From positions 1 to 64,000 of the forward strand of contig NBIV01000056.1 of assembly GCA_003194525.1 (NCBI GenBank): DNA of 64,000 bases, read 5' to 3'. The stretch comes from Gracilariopsis chorda (lineage: Eukaryota; Rhodophyta; Florideophyceae; Gracilariales; Gracilariaceae). How positions within the stretch are numbered: position 1 is the first letter of the stretch; each line of letters starts with the position of its first letter. The notes under the pieces were generated by a model, which made no database searches, was not told where the DNA came from, and saw only the letters and a list, made by a program, of their open reading frames with translations. Made by a program: the position numbers and the translations under genes. Below, in pieces: positions 46,130-56,404 of this stretch.

Positions 46130-47352
46130 TTTATTGGGCTAGAAGCAACTTCATATGACTAGAAACTATGATGAGATATACGACCATTCAAACAGAGTTC
46201 GCGGACTTCAATTATCTCCGAATAATGGGAATGGTCTCTAGCAACAAAGAAAAGAGAATCCTTACAGAGTCACAATGGATAGTACTGTGCACTATCCATT
46301 ATCATCCAGCAGTGTCCATCAACTGCAACCGAATCTTTGAAGCGGGATGAAGCATGACGGACATCATATACGATATGCACGGGATAGCATCCAGAAGCCA
46401 TGTTATCCCAGGCGGAGAAGTGCAAAAGCTTAAGAGAAGGATTTCGAAGCTCAAATTTAGTAGGGAGCCTCTCTACGAAGTAGCCCATTTCTGCAGAGTA
46501 CAAAATGTAGTAGGAGTTGTCTGAGTATACTTTGACCGCTGGCTAGCATCATCTCAGCAACAGGTTGCGTATATCACGTTCAGATGAGCAGCTTGCATGC
46601 AGTCCTCATCATTGCCGCGAGTGGAAATGCGTCTCTGATGTCTTATTCTGAACTCCAGCAGACCAGCGTCAGACGAACACGCCCCTGAGCCTTGAAAGAT
46701 AGACATAGCAAACCCAGGATTTAGCTTGAGCCGTTCTATGATCACACTCTGAAATTCTCTGCCGTAACTGTTGCCAAAAGAGTCTGCGCAATTGGCGCAC
46801 TGGGCAAATTTCCACTGTCTGCAAGGCTATCAGCAACGGTTTTCATCCGCGTAATACGAAACGCTCGACGGGATAAAGTCGTATCAAACATATGCGAGGT
46901 CCATATATCTATAACCGGAAATCTGGAGAGCCCAATCTTTCTTCCTTTTGCTCCTCTGAAATGTTCCTCGGAGAGGAGTATGAGATCCACTTTCCATCCT
47001 GAACGGCTTGAGCTGGACCTCTCTTAATGAAAAACCGAGGGGTCCTCATTGACGTTTGCTGACGAGTGCCCTGTTTGAGAGCGCACAGACCTCTCTCGAG
47101 TCGAGCGATCGTTGGATGAAACCGAGTGATGGAACGAATTTTTCCGTGATCGGAGACGGGAGAGGTCAGAGCTAGGACTGAGCGCAGAGGTGGTGGCATC
47201 GGTAGATCTGCCTTTCCAGCGACCGATTTTCTTGGAGCTTTATGTCCCTGGTGGCTTTGTTTGTGCCGAGTTGATCGTCTCGATATTGATTCAATGGGTC
47301 CTTGCTTTTGGGGTTGGTACTTACGCCGTGCGTTATTGCGACCTCTTGCCAT
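46130..47352 (-). pseudogene. Unidentified decayed gene, minus strand
   Basis: Four overlapping minus-strand frames follow each other in order. 47352-46909 starts MARGRNNARRKYQPQKQGP, very basic. 46990-46742 takes over in another phase with overlapping wording (EEHFRGAKGRKIGLSRFPV). Then come 46745-46554 (LKLNPGFAMSIFQGSGACS) and 46503-46270 (YSAEMGYFVERLPTKFELR, KLLHFSAWDNMASGCYPVH). The consistent strand, order and protein-like wording suggest one coding gene broken by about three frameshifts. I do not know the family; it could be an element-encoded structural protein or a host gene relic. Confidence 0.4.
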
Positions 47353-49000
47353 GATTTCGCTTTGTACCGGAACAAGTTTTCCTCTTGTACAACGTAAGTT
47401 TAGATCAATTGTGGAGGTGTAAGATTTTTCGAAAGATAGTCCCAGCGGGCGTTGCCAAATCGTGTGGTTAACTTTCGGCTGAGTACCTAATCGCGCCGGG
47501 GTCGTTTTCGCTGTGGTCGAGTACTTGCACGCCCTTGAAGTTCAACGGGAAAGAGCACAGAGCACTGTAGTAGAATAAAGATGTATAGTGTCTGAATGCC
47601 ACCCAGGTGGCGGTTTGAGGGGGGCTGTGTCACGAGTCTGTGGCACACACACGTTTTTTCGATTCATTATTATTTGAACTTTTTTATTGGGAGCCGCCCA
47701 TCTTAGAACGTGGAAGCTGGGCGTTATGCCCATAAAAATATGAACGCTTCGCACTCACCGCTTGTTACCCTCAAGGGAGAAGTGGGAAGCAGAGGCGCAC
47801 ACCAATAAAGTTTTGGCCCTTCCTCCTGCAACTATGTTCAACGTCGCACAATAACGCGCGCTCTCCTTCCCTCAACCCTCAATCTTTCTTCCACGACATT
47901 TGTTTTCAAAATAACTGGGTACATCATCGACTTACTTTTCCTTACAAGCCTTACATGCTGCGTACTCGTAAATATGATTAATGGCGGAGATAAAACAGTT
48001 ACATTCCAACCTTTGCGGCCAGAGTTATCTCTTTGTCATCAATATTTATTAACATACGACTCAAGGTCCAATTTAGTACTGTATTTGCTTCAGAAAGCCA
48101 CGAGGTACAAAGGATGATGTCATGGAATATCAGGTGTACCACATTTGCGGTAATACGAACCTATTAGTCACCAATTTATAGACATAGCTTTCAAGAACTC
48201 ACGGTCATAGGAACAAGAGTCCCATATCATAGCTTTCCCTGTACCTTTGAATTTCAAACCTGCAGGTTACAATTTTTTACCAATGCTTTTAAGATTATAA
48301 TCTCCTCACATCAACTGTCAGTGAATGCATTACATGTATTTTGGATTCTTATTTGGAACTTCTCCCTTAAATAGTAAGGAGGGGTAGGTGATAATATTAC
48401 CTCACTTGTGGTATGTATTATTTTTGACTGCCCCTTGTTTTTTTTTGGTTCGTTTCAATACCCACAATAATCTCTCACTCTCGACTCTCATCTCGCACTA
48501 CACCGTCTTCATTAGCGCTAGTCAAATTTTAAAGTTCCATAGTGTCTCTTATCATTTGTATTATAATTGTATTCTGCCATACAATTCTTTTTTCTACATG
48601 TGACACTTAACATCTTCTCTAAGCATAGTTGTTTTTCTTCCACGTATACTGCACGACATTTTCTGGTTCTAAGGGTTCCGTTTTGCATCGCAGTTCGTCC
48701 TTGGTGAATATTTTTATTATTTACTTGGGTTCGATAACCTCTCCACGTATCATTCCTGAGTATTTTGTGAAGTTTGTCAGAATTTCTCATTGCTTCTTGT
48801 ACCATGCTGTGCTCTGCCATTTCAACCTCCACTCTCTTCCTTGCTCGTAGTCCTTGACTATACTGAAATAACTGCTCAGAGCTTGTAATAATAGGTCTAA
48901 ACTAGCTAAGGATTGCTCTGACAACGAGCAAGTTGACCCCTTAGATTACATCAATAACCCACATTTACTTCCCTCTAAACGATTAGCCAATTGTAATCAA
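47353..49000. other. AT-rich, no gene recognised
   Basis: Short frames only. Low-complexity T runs near 48,430. No domain wording on either strand. Confidence 0.45.
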
Positions 49001-49931
49001 AGGATTTGACCTACTTGTGGTGCAATCCCGGTGTGGGAAAGGCACCCAAGGCAGCTCGAAGCCTTGCTCTCTTGGAGAGGTAGGCCCAGCTGGGTAGAGC
49101 CCTCCGTGTCCCGTATGACGGGTGTAACTCCGTCGGGAGCCTGGATGTACCTCGGAGGTTTAGGGGTTAGAACGGGTCGGAACCATGGCTGGTCCGGAAG
49201 TAGCCTGCGAACAGGGGAACAAAAGAGGGAAAGAGACCACCCGACGGGGGCGTGCGGAAAGCGGGAACAGACCCCGGAGGGGAGGTGCCGATACACACAC
49301 ACGAACACGCACCGCGCGGCGGTTAGGGGATATGAGGGGAAGAGATGGTCTCACGGTCTCACGACACACGTCGGTAATATCAATACCCAAAACTGGGGCG
49401 GAGATAGGGCCTGTACGGGCGGTCAAACGACAACAATGAATACCACGAGTGGTCACAACCCACTGGGTACGACGAGCACGGTCTCCTCGGTGGTGCGAGT
49501 CGGGTGAAACTATCGGGCAAGCGGTGTACCTCCGCGAGGAGTTAGACACTTCGCTTGGCGAATAGAGTCAGAGCCGAACTCTTGTTACTTTTCTGGGTGA
49601 GCTCGCCGTCGTGCGGCCGACGCTCAAGTACTAGCTCAGTGCAGTACAGTAGGTAGTGCACTAGCCTAAGTAAAATTAACCCCTAAACTACACTAAAATA
49701 AGTAGCCGTTTTGGGCCTCCTGGCCGGGGCTGTAGCCACGTGTCCACCACCCTTGCCAGGCAAGTACCACAAATTATGAATGTTCCCATAACCACCCTGG
49801 GTAACCCGACCGCTAATTAGCCCGGTAAACGGGGGCTAAAATACATGCATCCCGCTTCATCGCTCGCCCCGGGTACACCTCAGATATGAGTTTCACCATC
49901 GCCCGTACGCGGGAATGTATTGCACTACACA
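49001..49931 (-). repeat. Probable 3' LTR of GypA-2 (left end unresolved)
   Basis: In element orientation it begins TGTGTAGTGC at 49931, right after a polypurine tract, like GypA-1. It cannot be verified against a 5' LTR, which is off the window. It includes a long purine run on the plus strand (about 49,195-49,235). Confidence 0.4.
49837..49845 (+). promoter_or_regulatory. Antisense TATA-like element in GypA-2 LTR
   Basis: TAAAATACA on the plus strand lies about 86-94 bp inside the LTR edge (49931), pointing at the antisense ORF. GypA-1 has TATATAAAATA at the same depth, followed by the same ACA-type sequence, and a nearby GGATG block is also shared. Confidence 0.35.
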
Positions 49932-49944
49932 TCCCCCTCCTTAA
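49932..49944 (-). other. Polypurine tract of GypA-2
   Basis: Minus strand TTAAGGAGGGGGA, directly before the LTR edge. It nearly matches the tract of GypA-1 (9481-9494). Confidence 0.6.
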
Positions 49945-49979
49945 GGGCCGAAAACGAACGTGAGTATAGGCGTGAGGAG

Positions 49980-51821
49980 ATGAGGCGCGAGGGTATACAT
50001 AGTCCCGACAAGGGAATCTCCGAGATACCGGTCCCCCGTACCAACACGGTTACAACTGATCAACCCTCAGTACCTTCTTCAACAGACTCTGCGCCCCTCT
50101 CTACTATGACCAACACTCCGTTTTCGAACAACCCGCCTGCGGGCGCCCCGCAGGGGACTTCCACGAGCGGACAACCTTCCTTCGCGACGCCGGGGTCGCG
50201 GGTTCTTCACCCAACCTCTGGGTTCCTCTCCTTGCCTCTGCCTGGAGGACCGTCTCATGTTCCAGCCTTGGATGCCTCGGAAGCCGCGAGTATCGCCGCC
50301 TGGAATTCCGCTCAAGCGATACCGATCACTGCGACCGCCGCCGGCTGGGTGTCACCATCGACACTTTGGGCCCGCAATCCCCGGGAAGACGCTCTCCTCT
50401 TTTCGCGTGCGCCCTGGTTCCACCCCACATGGGTTTCCGACTCGGACCTCATCGACTCCTATGTGGAGGAGGGCGAGCTCCCAGGGGGACTAGGCCGGGA
50501 TTTGGTCGACTCCTTCGACTGGAGGACGCGTATCGCGGTAGAGCCACAGTTCCTCGCACGGAAGCACACCAGATATGGTTTCGAGACGCTGAATGAAGCC
50601 CGTGCCGGGATGGCCAAGGTCGCCTACGACCGTCTCGCCCACGCGAGTTATCCGGATGAGCTGATACCAACGGAATACAGCTTTGACCTCTCGCGGTACC
50701 GTACCTACGGTGAAGTCTCATACTGCGAGAACCTTGCTGCCTACCAGCCATCTACACCGTTCCGGTCCACTCCAATAGAAGCCGGGATGCTCCTCTGGAG
50801 GCGCCCAGTTCTGCGTGCAGAGTTCCGATATCTTCGTCGTCCGAATCATCGCGGATCCTTCTTCGACCGACTCCGGTTTGAGCGAAAGGCGCGCTCCCGC
50901 TTCGGGTTCCTGGTACCATACCAAAATCTCGAGGTCGAGAGGCTCCGTCCATCCGCGATGCGCGGCCGGGATGCACCTCTTCCCCATTGGTGGAGCAGGT
51001 TCGAAGTCCCGAGGGGATGCTTTGCGGAGATGCCTCCGTGCCTCAGCTACATCGGTTCATGATTAATCAACAATCCGGATTCCGGTTACTGGACTCTCTT
51101 CCTCGCCGAATGGGCTGCTCGCGTTGCCGCATTTCTCCTCTGGGAGGTGTACGACAAGAACCGTCTGTGGTACATTCCTCCTCACCTACGCCAGGTTATC
51201 CGCCGATTGGATCTCTATATCCCTCTGGGATCCAAAGCCAATGTGGATGAGCTTCAGTGCCTTCTGAACACCATCGATATGGTTAACTGGGATACAGTCC
51301 CAGTCTCCAACGTCCCTGACGGTGAGCCTTCCAGGCATGATCGCTCTCCAGGCCGGAGAAATCCAAACGCTGGCAACTTCGTCTTCTATGACCCTTGGGA
51401 GGTATCCGTGACTTCACGGGCTCACGCGCTAGCGTTACGCGATGTACCACGCTCCGTTCCGCGAGGCCACCCGGTTGGGTTCATGTTTTCCGATGACTGG
51501 CACGGTTCCTACGAGGATGATCCAATGGTGGATGACGAACCCGATGAGGTGGAGGAGGCCGTAGCCCCGGGAGCGGCGATGGTCGACGATCTCGACGGAT
51601 CCGGCCAGCATCTGGCTGCTCCAGATGGCTGGAATATGGCCGCCAGTGCGGCTGCTTCTCCGTCTACCGCATCTCCGGTCCCCGTGGACCCTCAGGCCGT
51701 TGCCCTCAGGGCTCACCTCCAGTCCATTGGAGTGTTTGCGCCTTCCAACCTCACCAGCGTGAGCGAGTTATTGGCTTTCGCGTCTGCGAACTACCAACCG
51801 CCAAGGAGCGGCTCATCCTAA
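49980..51821 (+). pseudogene. Antisense accessory ORF (aORF2) of GypA-2, one in-frame TGA
   Basis: One reading frame runs from ATG 49980 (a later ATG at 50106 is also possible) to TAA 51819-51821, interrupted only by TGA at 51060-51062. The N-terminus is Pro/Ser/Thr-rich and likely disordered; a globular centre and an acidic DE-rich stretch (about 51,530-51,570) follow. Landmarks match aORF1 in the same order: RSRFGFLVPYQNLEV with RRSLGYFFGWHNIEF; FLAEWAARVAAFLLW with AFAEWGVFVLMAFLH; VNWDTVP with VDWENTP; and a C-terminal helix AVALRAHLQSIGV with AEALREVAGAAGLN. The C-terminal coiled coil and basic patch of aORF1 are missing. A CGA-to-TGA change would explain the stop. Function unknown. Confidence 0.7.
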
Positions 51822-52157
51822 GTCAGGATCCTGGACCGTGGCACACACACCTGATATAGGTTAGCGCTTAACGCTCCATAGCTTGTGGTAAACGACTTCC
51901 TTCTTCTATATCCGTATGTCCGGACTCTTCTTTTTCTTCTTCATAGCATCTTCATGCTGGACCGCTAGGCGGTATTCTTCATTAAACCGTTACTTCGGTC
52001 GGACCGCTAGGCGGTGTGACGTCCAATGACCATTGGTTTCCCTATCCAGTCCATTACTTCGTGTAACCTTCTGTAGCCAGATCTCTTCCTGTGTCCTCTT
52101 CTCTTCGGAGACTTCTCTTCCGTCTTCGGAATCTTCTGCATAGTGCAATGTATCGTC
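51822..52157. terminator. Convergent gap with two copies of a palindromic hairpin
   Basis: The palindrome ACCGCTAGGCGGT occurs twice, at 51961-51973 and 52003-52015, between the ends of two convergent reading frames (aORF2 and pol). Five-bp arms around TAG. It may help separate or end the converging transcripts; the role is inferred from position only. Confidence 0.35.
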
Positions 52158-53730
52158 CTACCCAACCTGGGCCATGTCCAAAGTGGATGGGAGTGGGAAC
52201 CGCGTCCGGCGGTGGTAGGTTATCACCTTGGAACGAGGAAGGTGCTGAATGGGCTCCCATGTGTCCTCTTCCGGGGGGTATCCTTACCATCGGATTTGGT
52301 AAAACCACACTCCTTTGGAGTCCAGAACATGATCCACGATGTGGTCAACGACAAACTCCTGGTCGTACGTAGCCGGCTCCTGACCCGTCATGGCAGGGCT
52401 TAAGGGGAGAACCCTGTGAGGGGACTTGCCTGAAGTTGGCGCGACCCTGCGGGCAAACTCAGTTTTCCTCGACGCTGCGAGTGCTGGGACTTGATACCGC
52501 ATTGCGGTCTTTCCGCTTCCTAATCCTCTCCTTGTGGGGGGGGCCTTCTGTTCTAACCGGATTCCCCTATTGACTCGCAGCTCGCGAGCTCTTCTCCCAC
52601 GCGACCCGTGCAACTCTGGTGAGTTTGACCGTTCACGGTGAGGGAGGCGGTTCACTACGGTTCCGACGCCAGGAGGCGGATTGCCATGCATCACACACTG
52701 TAATTGGCTGGCCGTTGGCGGCAAGTGTCGCGCGCGGTCTTTCCACGACGCGGGTCTTGACTGTACTCCTGACGCCGGCCGGCGGTATGTACGTGTACAC
52801 CTTTCCACGGTTTGGAATTTCGGGCTTCGTCCGCGTGACAGTGGCGTCACAGTGTCCATTTGTGGGGCTCTGCGGTAACGCACGCAGTGTCAACCACACT
52901 CTCCGTGTCCGCGGTTGCTTTTCAGCTCACCACGAAACTGGTTATGACCGAGGTTGTATGTGCTCCGTGCTCGGAGATATCATTCGCCACATTAGTGACC
53001 ACACCGAGTCCGGTTCACTACTTCCTCCTTCGCTACCCAGCGACTCGCTCGACAGGAGTGCATGCGGGTCTGCGGAGACGGCCTTCTCGCTTCGCGATGC
53101 GTTCAACTCCTCCCTGCTCCGGGGGTGCTCATCCGACGATGCCGTATTCCCGATGCGGGCTCGTCCACTGTTCCCAACCTTCTCCCGTGCCGGGCTTACC
53201 ACGCGTTCCGTGACGGCAGTACTCTTGCTCTGAAGGGCCTCGGTTAGCGCAGAGTGCGGCGCGAGGGAACTCGCTCGCGAAGCCGTATGAAACGGGACAC
53301 CGTCCGACGCCGGAGCTTCCTTCCGCGATGGCGCGATTGATTCCCGTCCCTCCCCCTCCTTAGGTGAGAGGGCGGTGGGTTCAGGCTGAAGGACCTCCGT
53401 GGGCGGAGTAACGGTTAGGCGTTTGGGGTCAAGCGTGCGTTGCACGATACGCGCGGCGCGCCCAACCGGTTGATCGGCAATCGGAAGATCCGAGAGTCCC
53501 CGTTCCGGGTGCGGTAAGACGGGTGGGCGGGACGGAAGCAGATTATCCGTTGGCCGAGTTACGAGGTCATCCTCCGGGATTGTCACGAGCGGTGATGAGC
53601 CCTCAGGGGGCGCAGGCGCGTGGGCTATGCGGTCGCGTGAGACGCGTTCGAACTGGTTATCGATGTCCAGTACGACTGTGTCGTCGGCGACGGAAACCAC
53701 CCGATAGGGTCCATTCACTATCGATGACAA
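52158..53730 (-). pseudogene. Integrase C-terminal spacer and chromodomain of GypA-2
   Basis: The frame from 53730 starts in the GPY/F module (IVNGPYRVVSVADDTVVLDI) and runs through a long Pro/Ser/Glu spacer to 52942. The phase changes in the spacer. The second frame carries a chromodomain: EFVVDHIVDHVLDSKGVWFY, then QIRW, an in-frame TAA (52284-52286), GYPPEEDTWEPI, and a stop at 52158-52160. GypA-1 has Tyr at the TAA position. Targeting of modified chromatin is the known role of such domains. Confidence 0.72.
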
Positions 53731-53742
53731 CTTGTGGCGCTT

Positions 53743-54810
53743 TTACTTTTCGGGATTATAATATTCCTTTCGCAGGAAGACAGAATCCCCTTCCGAGACC
53801 TGGGGTATCGGGGTACGAATTTTCGCGTCGAAGTTCTGTTTGTATGCCTCCTGGGCTTTTCCCATAGCCTTTCGGGCGGTAGGGACCATGTTCTTCAACC
53901 ATTCCTTCCAGGAATCTCGATATAACCTTGGTGAAGGGTACCCCGAGACGTTCGGTTGCGCTTCAATAGCCATGGGTGGCGGAATCCGAGACAGGACCAG
54001 CTCAAATGGAGCGAGGGTCGTGACCCGGTGTACCTGGGTGTTATACGCGTACGTAATAGCGTCCGTGTACAAGTCCCATTCCATGGGGTGATCCGCGACA
54101 TACGCGCGCAGTGCGTTGAGCATAGTACGATTGAATCGTTCCACTTGTCCGTTACACTGCGGGTGGTAGGTGGTAGTAAACATATTCTTGATTCCCAAGA
54201 TTCTACATACGTCCTGAAAGAACTTTGAGGTAAATTGAGATCCGTTGTCGGAGAGTAGATGTACCGGCGGGCCGTAAGTAAAGACCCAGTGGGTTACGAA
54301 CGCACGCGCAACCACGTCTGCGGTAATCCGTTTAAGCGGTACTGTTCTCACCAACTTTGAGAAGCGGTCAGTAATGACGAGAAGATACTTGTAACCTCGT
54401 TTGGTTTTGACAAGCTCGCCCAAGATATCAATAGCGACATATTCGAGTGGCGCCCGTGCCGGGAATAGTGTTAACTTCTTCGAGTACTTCCGAAGTTTCA
54501 CATTATTCTTCGCACATTCCACGCACGAACGGCGAACTGCATAGCAGTCAAATGCCATAGCAGGCCAATAGAAGTCCCTGCGAAGGGTCAGGTATAGTTT
54601 CCTCTCGCTGGGATGTGCACCCAACTTCGCGTAATGCGATAGATGCAAGACGCGCTGCTGCAGCGTGTGAGGTACAACGATCTGTGGGGCCCGTGTCAGC
54701 GACCTGACTAGGTAGCCTCGATCGTTCACCGCAAAGGGTATCTGTGCGCCCCCGTTAAGACGGGCACGAATCTGGGCACAGAAAGGATCCTGCTGTTGTT
54801 CACGGATCAT
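53743..54810 (-). pseudogene. Integrase of GypA-2
   Basis: A 355-codon stretch with the complete zinc finger (HYAKLGAHPSE ... CVEC) and the DDE core: AIDILGEL, LLSDNGSQF and QVERFNR, then YAYNTQVHRVTTLAPFELV. It begins right after an in-frame TAA (54811-54813) that separates it from RNase H, and ends in an in-frame TAA (53743-53745), after which the same frame goes on into the GPY/F module. Apart from those two stops the domain is intact. Confidence 0.88.
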
Positions 54811-56034
54811 TTACTCAGAGGATATGGGAACAACCTGGCCATCCGGAGGATCCGTAGGGCTTGCAGGCAGAATATCATCACAGATGTCATCCCCATTCAC
54901 GTCTGGGTCGTCTTCTTCCGTTCCCTCCGGGGATTGTGCCATGAAACATGGTATTTCCAGATCGTCGACCGGTTCGGTTTCCGCTGATGTTCCTAAGCGC
55001 GATAGGGCGTCAGCCTGAGTATTCAGGGATCTCTTCTTGTAGAGGACATCAAATGTAAATTCCGAGAGTCGGAGACGCCAACGCATGAGGCGGCCCGACG
55101 GTTCTCGAATTTCGAGTAGCCAACGGAGAGCCGAGTGATCGGTGTGAACCTTGAAATGGTTACCCATAAGGTATGGGCGAAGCGTTGCCGACGCCCAAAC
55201 AACAGCAAGACACTCCTTCTCGGACACCGAGTAGTTGCGCTCGTGAACGTTCAACGAACGTGACCAATATCCGATCGGATGTCTTTCTCCTTCTTCCGTG
55301 ACTTGAAACAACGCACAACCCACCTGGTGGGCACTTGAGTCAGTATCCACTTCGAAGGGTAAGTCCGGGTGCGGTGAGGCCAGAACTGGCGGGGACGTTA
55401 CAGCGTCGACAAGAGACGAGAATGCTGACGACTCAGCCTCGTCAAAGACGTCCAGTTCGGTGGGTTGTCCTTTCCGGAGGAGTGCGTTAAGCGGTGCTGA
55501 CAAGTCGGCAAAGTTCGGGACGAATCGGCGATATACATTGCAAAGTCCTAGGAAGGATCGAAGCTCCGTTTGATTAGTCGGATGTTTCGCCTCTCGAAGT
55601 GATTTCACTCTTGCTTCATCGATTGAAAGCTGTCCGGGGCGGATGATGTGCCCCAGATATTTTACCGAATCGGCGCAGAACTCACACCTTCCCAGCTTCA
55701 GGGTGATGCCCGCGTTGCGGAGCACTGTCAAGACTTCCCGGACATGGGACAGGCGATCGTCCAAGTTATTGGAGAACACTATAATGTAGTCCAAGTATAC
55801 CAGACAGCTGGTCCATTTGAACCTCGCCAAGAGGATATCGATTGCCCGTTGGAATGTAGCTGGGGCATTCGTTAGTCCAAACGGCATTCGCTTAAAGCGA
55901 TATAGTCCTTGATGGCACACAAACGCGGTCTTATCACGATCTCCTTTCCTAATAGGGACCTGCCAGTATCCCGAATCGGCATCAAGGGTAGTGAACACCG
56001 TTGCGCTCCCCAGGGAGTCAATGTACTCGTCCAT
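54811..56034 (-). pseudogene. Reverse transcriptase (distal half) and RNase H of GypA-2
   Basis: Begins exactly at the Copia insertion point with MDEYIDSLGS, continuing YPIPRMD from the other side. It has FTTLDADSGYWQVPI, MPFGLTNAPATFQRAIDILLA and then YLDY in place of the catalytic YLDD (GAC to TAC, about 55,787-55,800), then YLGHIIRPGQL. RNase H has EVDTDSSAHQVGCALF, SEKECLAVVW and HTDHSALRWLL, and ends with DALSRLG. The YLDY change alone should abolish polymerase activity. A TAA follows the acidic linker. Confidence 0.88.
56030..56034. repeat. 5-bp target site duplication, left copy
   Basis: TCCAT, repeated at 60707-60711 on the other side of the Copia element. Removing the element and one copy restores the GypA-2 RT reading frame across Met-Asp-Glu-Tyr. 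Confidence 0.95.
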
Positions 56035-56324
56035 TGATGTAATGGGAATCGTGTTGTGACATGAGGCACGTAAGTCTCACATATGTATCTTACGTTAGAT
56101 ACATTACGTGATATGTAATGTTGTGAGGTAAGCAGTAATTAGTCTCATTAGTGCTGACCTCAGCAGTATAGTAGATTCTGAATCCTGTGGTTCCCTGCAG
56201 AGCAACCACAAGCGTACCAAAGGCGTCTATGATTTTGGCAGGGTTTTGCACAGATGCCATATCTATAAAGGCTTGGAAAATACTCCACCTTCAAGGAGAA
56301 GGAGTCATCCGACCGAAGACAAGA
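56035..56324 (+). repeat. 5' LTR of the Copia element
   Basis: Begins TGATGTAATGG. It contains an inverted repeat ACATTAC/GTAATGT (about 56,100-56,122) and a TATA motif, TATAAAG, at 56264-56270. Transcription would be expected to start some 25-30 bp further on. The last two bases are GA where the 3' LTR has CA. Confidence 0.95.
56264..56270 (+). promoter_or_regulatory. TATA box of the Copia LTR
   Basis: TATAAAG within the LTR, about 140 bp upstream of the Gag-Pol ATG. The same motif is in the 3' LTR. Confidence 0.6.
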
Positions 56325-56325
56325 G

Positions 56326-56337
56326 TGGTAGCATCGC
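56326..56337 (+). other. Primer binding site of the Copia element
   Basis: TGGTAGCA starts two bases after the LTR end. Its first eight bases are complementary to the 3' end (TGCTACCA) typical of many eukaryotic initiator methionine tRNAs, the usual primer of Copia elements. The following TCGC is less certain. Confidence 0.65.
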
Positions 56338-56404
56338 ACTCCACAGAAGATTGCTATCTCGTTCGCTTTGCAGCGAAGAGAGGTCGTTTCGTAATTTCTC
56401 TTCA

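Noticed and set aside
10100-49170. Apparent similarity between 10,140-10,170 and 49,085-49,110 (CCCAGCTG-GTAGAG)
   Set aside because: The match is short and in the same plus-strand orientation although the two GypA elements are inverted relative to each other, so it does not fit shared LTR ancestry.
52619-53233. 204-codon plus-strand frame
   Set aside because: It overlaps the Pro/Ser-rich integrase spacer of GypA-2 on the other strand and has no recognisable domain; a GC-rich shadow frame.
52284-54813. Reassignment of TAA to glutamine, suggested by several in-frame TAA codons (GypA-2 pol, 29-34 kb Gag, Harbinger), where Gln would often fit
   Set aside because: The intact 1339-codon Copia frame and the 664-codon antisense ORF contain no internal TAA or TAG although they encode many Gln residues, and the Copia gene ends in TAA. 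Ordinary decay, for example CAA to TAA, is the simpler explanation.
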